Below are positions 63,101 to 64,000 of a stretch of DNA of 64,000 nucleotides, piece after piece (the stretch's first letter is position 1; each line of letters opens with the position of its first letter). The position numbers were made by a program, and so were the translations under genes. The stretch comes from an uncultured Spirochaetota bacterium (GTDB taxonomy: Bacteria > Spirochaetota > Spirochaetia > Treponematales > Treponemataceae), in assembly GCA_944389415.1 (NCBI GenBank), contig CALXMF010000010.1:1-64000 (forward strand), given 5' to 3'. The notes beneath the pieces were generated by a model. The model worked only from the letters and a program-made list of their open reading frames with translations, had not been told where the DNA came from and searched no databases.

Positions 63101-64000
63101 TCTGCTGTACAAACCACGGCCGCAACCCGCGCAGATGAGGTTCAGACATCTTTAGAACAAACTCTTGCCCAAGCAGAAGAAACATCTCGAAAACTGAGCA
63201 AAGAAACAGATAACAATACGGAAATATTAAACAATATTCAGGAACGTATTACTCAGCGTACGGAAGAACTTGAGCAACTAATAAACGGTATCTTCGATCA
63301 AGCCCTTGCTGAAGTAGAAGAAAAGCGGCAGACTGCCTATGCGGACTTTTCAAATACATCTCTTGAAACATTAAATACATTTAAAACACAGATTGACAAT
63401 CAAATTGTGCAAATACAGCAGGAAATAACAGCTCTTATAACAGAAATTGCTGAAACAACAAAAGAACTTTCAAACGAAACATCAGCAAATAGCGACGCTC
63501 TTGCACATATCCAAGACACAATTTGTGAACGAGCCGACATTATAGATCAGAAGAGTCAAAATTTATTTGATGAACTGACAAAAAAAATAGAAGAACGGGA
63601 AAGATCTGCATTTACTGAATTTAACAGTACCGCACAGACTACTCTTGCAGAGTACCGTGATCAAATCACTGATAAAATAGAAAATATTCGGCAAACATTT
63701 GAATCAGCTGTAGCTGATTCAGAGCAGAGTACAAATTATCAACTTAAAACTGTTCAGGAGAACACCAACGCAAAGTTTAGCAGTATTCAAACAGAAATAA
63801 ACAGTCGAATGGATACCCTTCAAGAGACACTATTCCAGGCACTTGCTGAAAACGAAGAAACAGTTCAAAAACTCTCCACAGGGGTATCAGATAATAGTAA
63901 CATTATTGCCAATATAAAAGAAACATTTAATCAACAATTGTATGAACTTCAAAATAAAGTAAATACAAAGTTTGATCAAATTTCTGCCAATATTAATTCT
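60164..64000 (+). CDS. Giant membrane-anchored coiled-coil protein, 5' part (SpiroCoCo type)
   Basis: The frame is open for 1279 codons and runs off the right edge. A single membrane segment (IIGTIISVAVSMTLILLL, residues 5-22) is followed by basic residues, then continuous heptad-like coiled coil rich in Glu, Gln, Ala, Leu, Thr and Ser, with no Pro to speak of. It is built of related modules of roughly 125-135 residues, each with a segment like DAVQTSLEQALxxAE, then LSxETxNNxxIL, then a YxxFxxxSxxxLxxFRxQ turn. I know such proteins in spirochaetes as the SpiroCoCo family. It may be a long scaffold from the inner membrane into the cytoplasm or periplasm, possibly tied to cell shape or periplasmic flagella (inference). 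GGTGG lies five bases before the ATG. Confidence 0.9.
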   Translation, partial: MFDIIGTIISVAVSMTLILLLRHADKGNRSLEKIKKYTDRVRSEFDSYFIQQEEKLKNMSVITESNTDKSVAVVKRLEKQYEDFAARSNVLDQRFQMMNDIESRLSAYKEASQQVFEMTTRLEQNLENLHKESEIIDQVSKKIAAQKQSVATLESKISEVAEQFSKTNADQLKDLGTTLLAKFTEEKDRLESIIAEAQHKADNMLTDTEQRIKAAYDEASDKAIELQGQAFDKLAAESDRRLSDCRTMIEQKGDILQSDMFEHIEKIHRAIETDLTEMQKNIEHSLAENRQLSSQLDTEINNCKIALIQIEDQIQQQATDVEAKYTDLFNQIAEEIDAQEKEAYNQFSAESAANREQAITILNEKLSELTDTAASRITAISEDTELRIKDLQSSISSYMTELQTSLDKAETDSRLRADTIADTSQTFLDDLQENINGRIIEISDTLTNKVDQLHSNLSSRMDAVQTSLEQAVLSSESISQQLSKETNDNSEILSGIQNRLETRAAQLQSRAEEAFEKAIADFDAKEKQSYAQFNDMSNSNIVKFRQQLEDQLEIIQQEITSKLANAETDTEQRLSETIKIISEKIEHAQHSSESQLTAVAEQMRQEIEETARTVSILETDISGNSNRLEILQKEISRRVAEIKTQADEIFDTVYEKVKSREDETYERLSSASAENLEEYRKLLDERLTLIRQDCNQQITQATTAAMDSLKDLQMEVTTQLSSVQTSATARLDAVQMSLEKSLADAETTAQQLSADTKNNTAILSDIQEELHSRIAALEIETANLLDQTALKVKDEQKKSYDALFQLSQDSLSNCRTQFTDDIVTTQTQLEEHIQSLEKTLTDEITHIQNTAFARTEAVKQSLETALAQAEQLSQTVSNKSEHNQQTLDIIEKEAHKKTDELNQLIQQLFAATSAEITEREQLAYTAFADQSNNKLSEFRIEIQKHIDTVKAENADLFALIRNDTEQSVSVMKQEIMSQISAVQTTAATRADEVQTSLEQTLAQAEETSRKLSKETDNNTEILNNIQERITQRTEELEQLINGIFDQALAEVEEKRQTAYADFSNTSLETLNTFKTQIDNQIVQIQQEITALITEIAETTKELSNETSANSDALAHIQDTICERADIIDQKSQNLFDELTKKIEERERSAFTEFNSTAQTTLAEYRDQITDKIENIRQTFESAVADSEQSTNYQLKTVQENTNAKFSSIQTEINSRMDTLQETLFQALAENEETVQKLSTGVSDNSNIIANIKETFNQQLYELQNKVNTKFDQISANINS

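Noticed and set aside
1-64000. tRNA, rRNA, CRISPR arrays or complete insertion sequences
   Set aside because: No T-arm-like GGTTCGAATCC cores with fitting acceptor stems, no regular repeat-spacer series and no transposase were seen by eye.

Overview
The window looks like a chromosomal segment of a Treponema-type spirochaete; I cannot name the species. The basis is: a run groES / TPR lipoprotein / nusB / SurA-like PPIase / alaS that I remember from Treponema pallidum; a short 597-residue alanyl-tRNA synthetase without the C-terminal oligomerisation domain; the order potABCD; many lipoproteins with loose lipoboxes; and, at the right edge, the start of a very large membrane-anchored coiled-coil protein of the kind I know as SpiroCoCo. 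No tRNA, rRNA, CRISPR array or intact insertion sequence was seen.

Layout. 1-5.3 kb: a minus-strand type I restriction-modification operon (hsdM, a Schlafen/AlbA_2 ATPase-like regulator, hsdS, and a short RloC-like ATPase that lacks its C-terminal half); hsdR is not in view. 5.5-13 kb: a minus-strand sugar operon (GmhA-like SIS isomerase, ROK kinase, ribose-type ABC importer, ManA) facing its probable ROK repressor. 13-17.4 kb: OmpA-like protein, acyl-ACP thioesterase, membrane-tethered nuclease-like protein, GGDEF-EAL protein. 17.4-22.7 kb: potABCD polyamine importer and azlCD amino-acid exporter. 22.7-27 kb: FN3 lipoprotein facing an XRE regulator across a repeated operator, then a polar amino-acid ABC importer. 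27-36 kb: phosphodiesterase, Na/Pi cotransporter, a mazG-clpP-GNAT-RNA-binding-MBL operon, and a secreted FMN/FAD reductase. 36-43.9 kb: groES, the TPR/nusB/PPIase/alaS block, and a sodium:amino-acid symporter behind a tandem glycine riboswitch plus terminator. 44-50.8 kb: MATE exporter and cytidylate-kinase-like protein facing a MarR regulator, DUF554/DUF1275 membrane proteins, purB, deoD, a tiny lipoprotein. 51-64 kb: YbaK deacylase, two orphan lipoproteins, thrS, a conserved hypothetical plus an oligopeptide-binding protein, a HAD hydrolase and the coiled-coil giant.

The most striking pattern crosses the whole window. At seven unrelated genes on both strands (14286, 24183, 28748, 34347, 49565, 51016, 59368) a -10 hexamer ends exactly six bases before the start codon, mostly with a reasonable -35 box 17-18 bases further up and no convincing Shine-Dalgarno sequence. 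Three more genes (22649, 28660, 42041) come close. Other genes in the same window carry strong GGAGG sites. This predicts a sizeable class of leaderless mRNAs beside a conventional SD class. Other regulatory finds are three TGCATA boxes exactly 21 bp apart over the amino-acid importer promoter, mirror-image 12-mers between the XRE regulator and the FN3 lipoprotein, and an 18-bp palindrome just downstream of a consensus promoter at the MarR/MATE locus.
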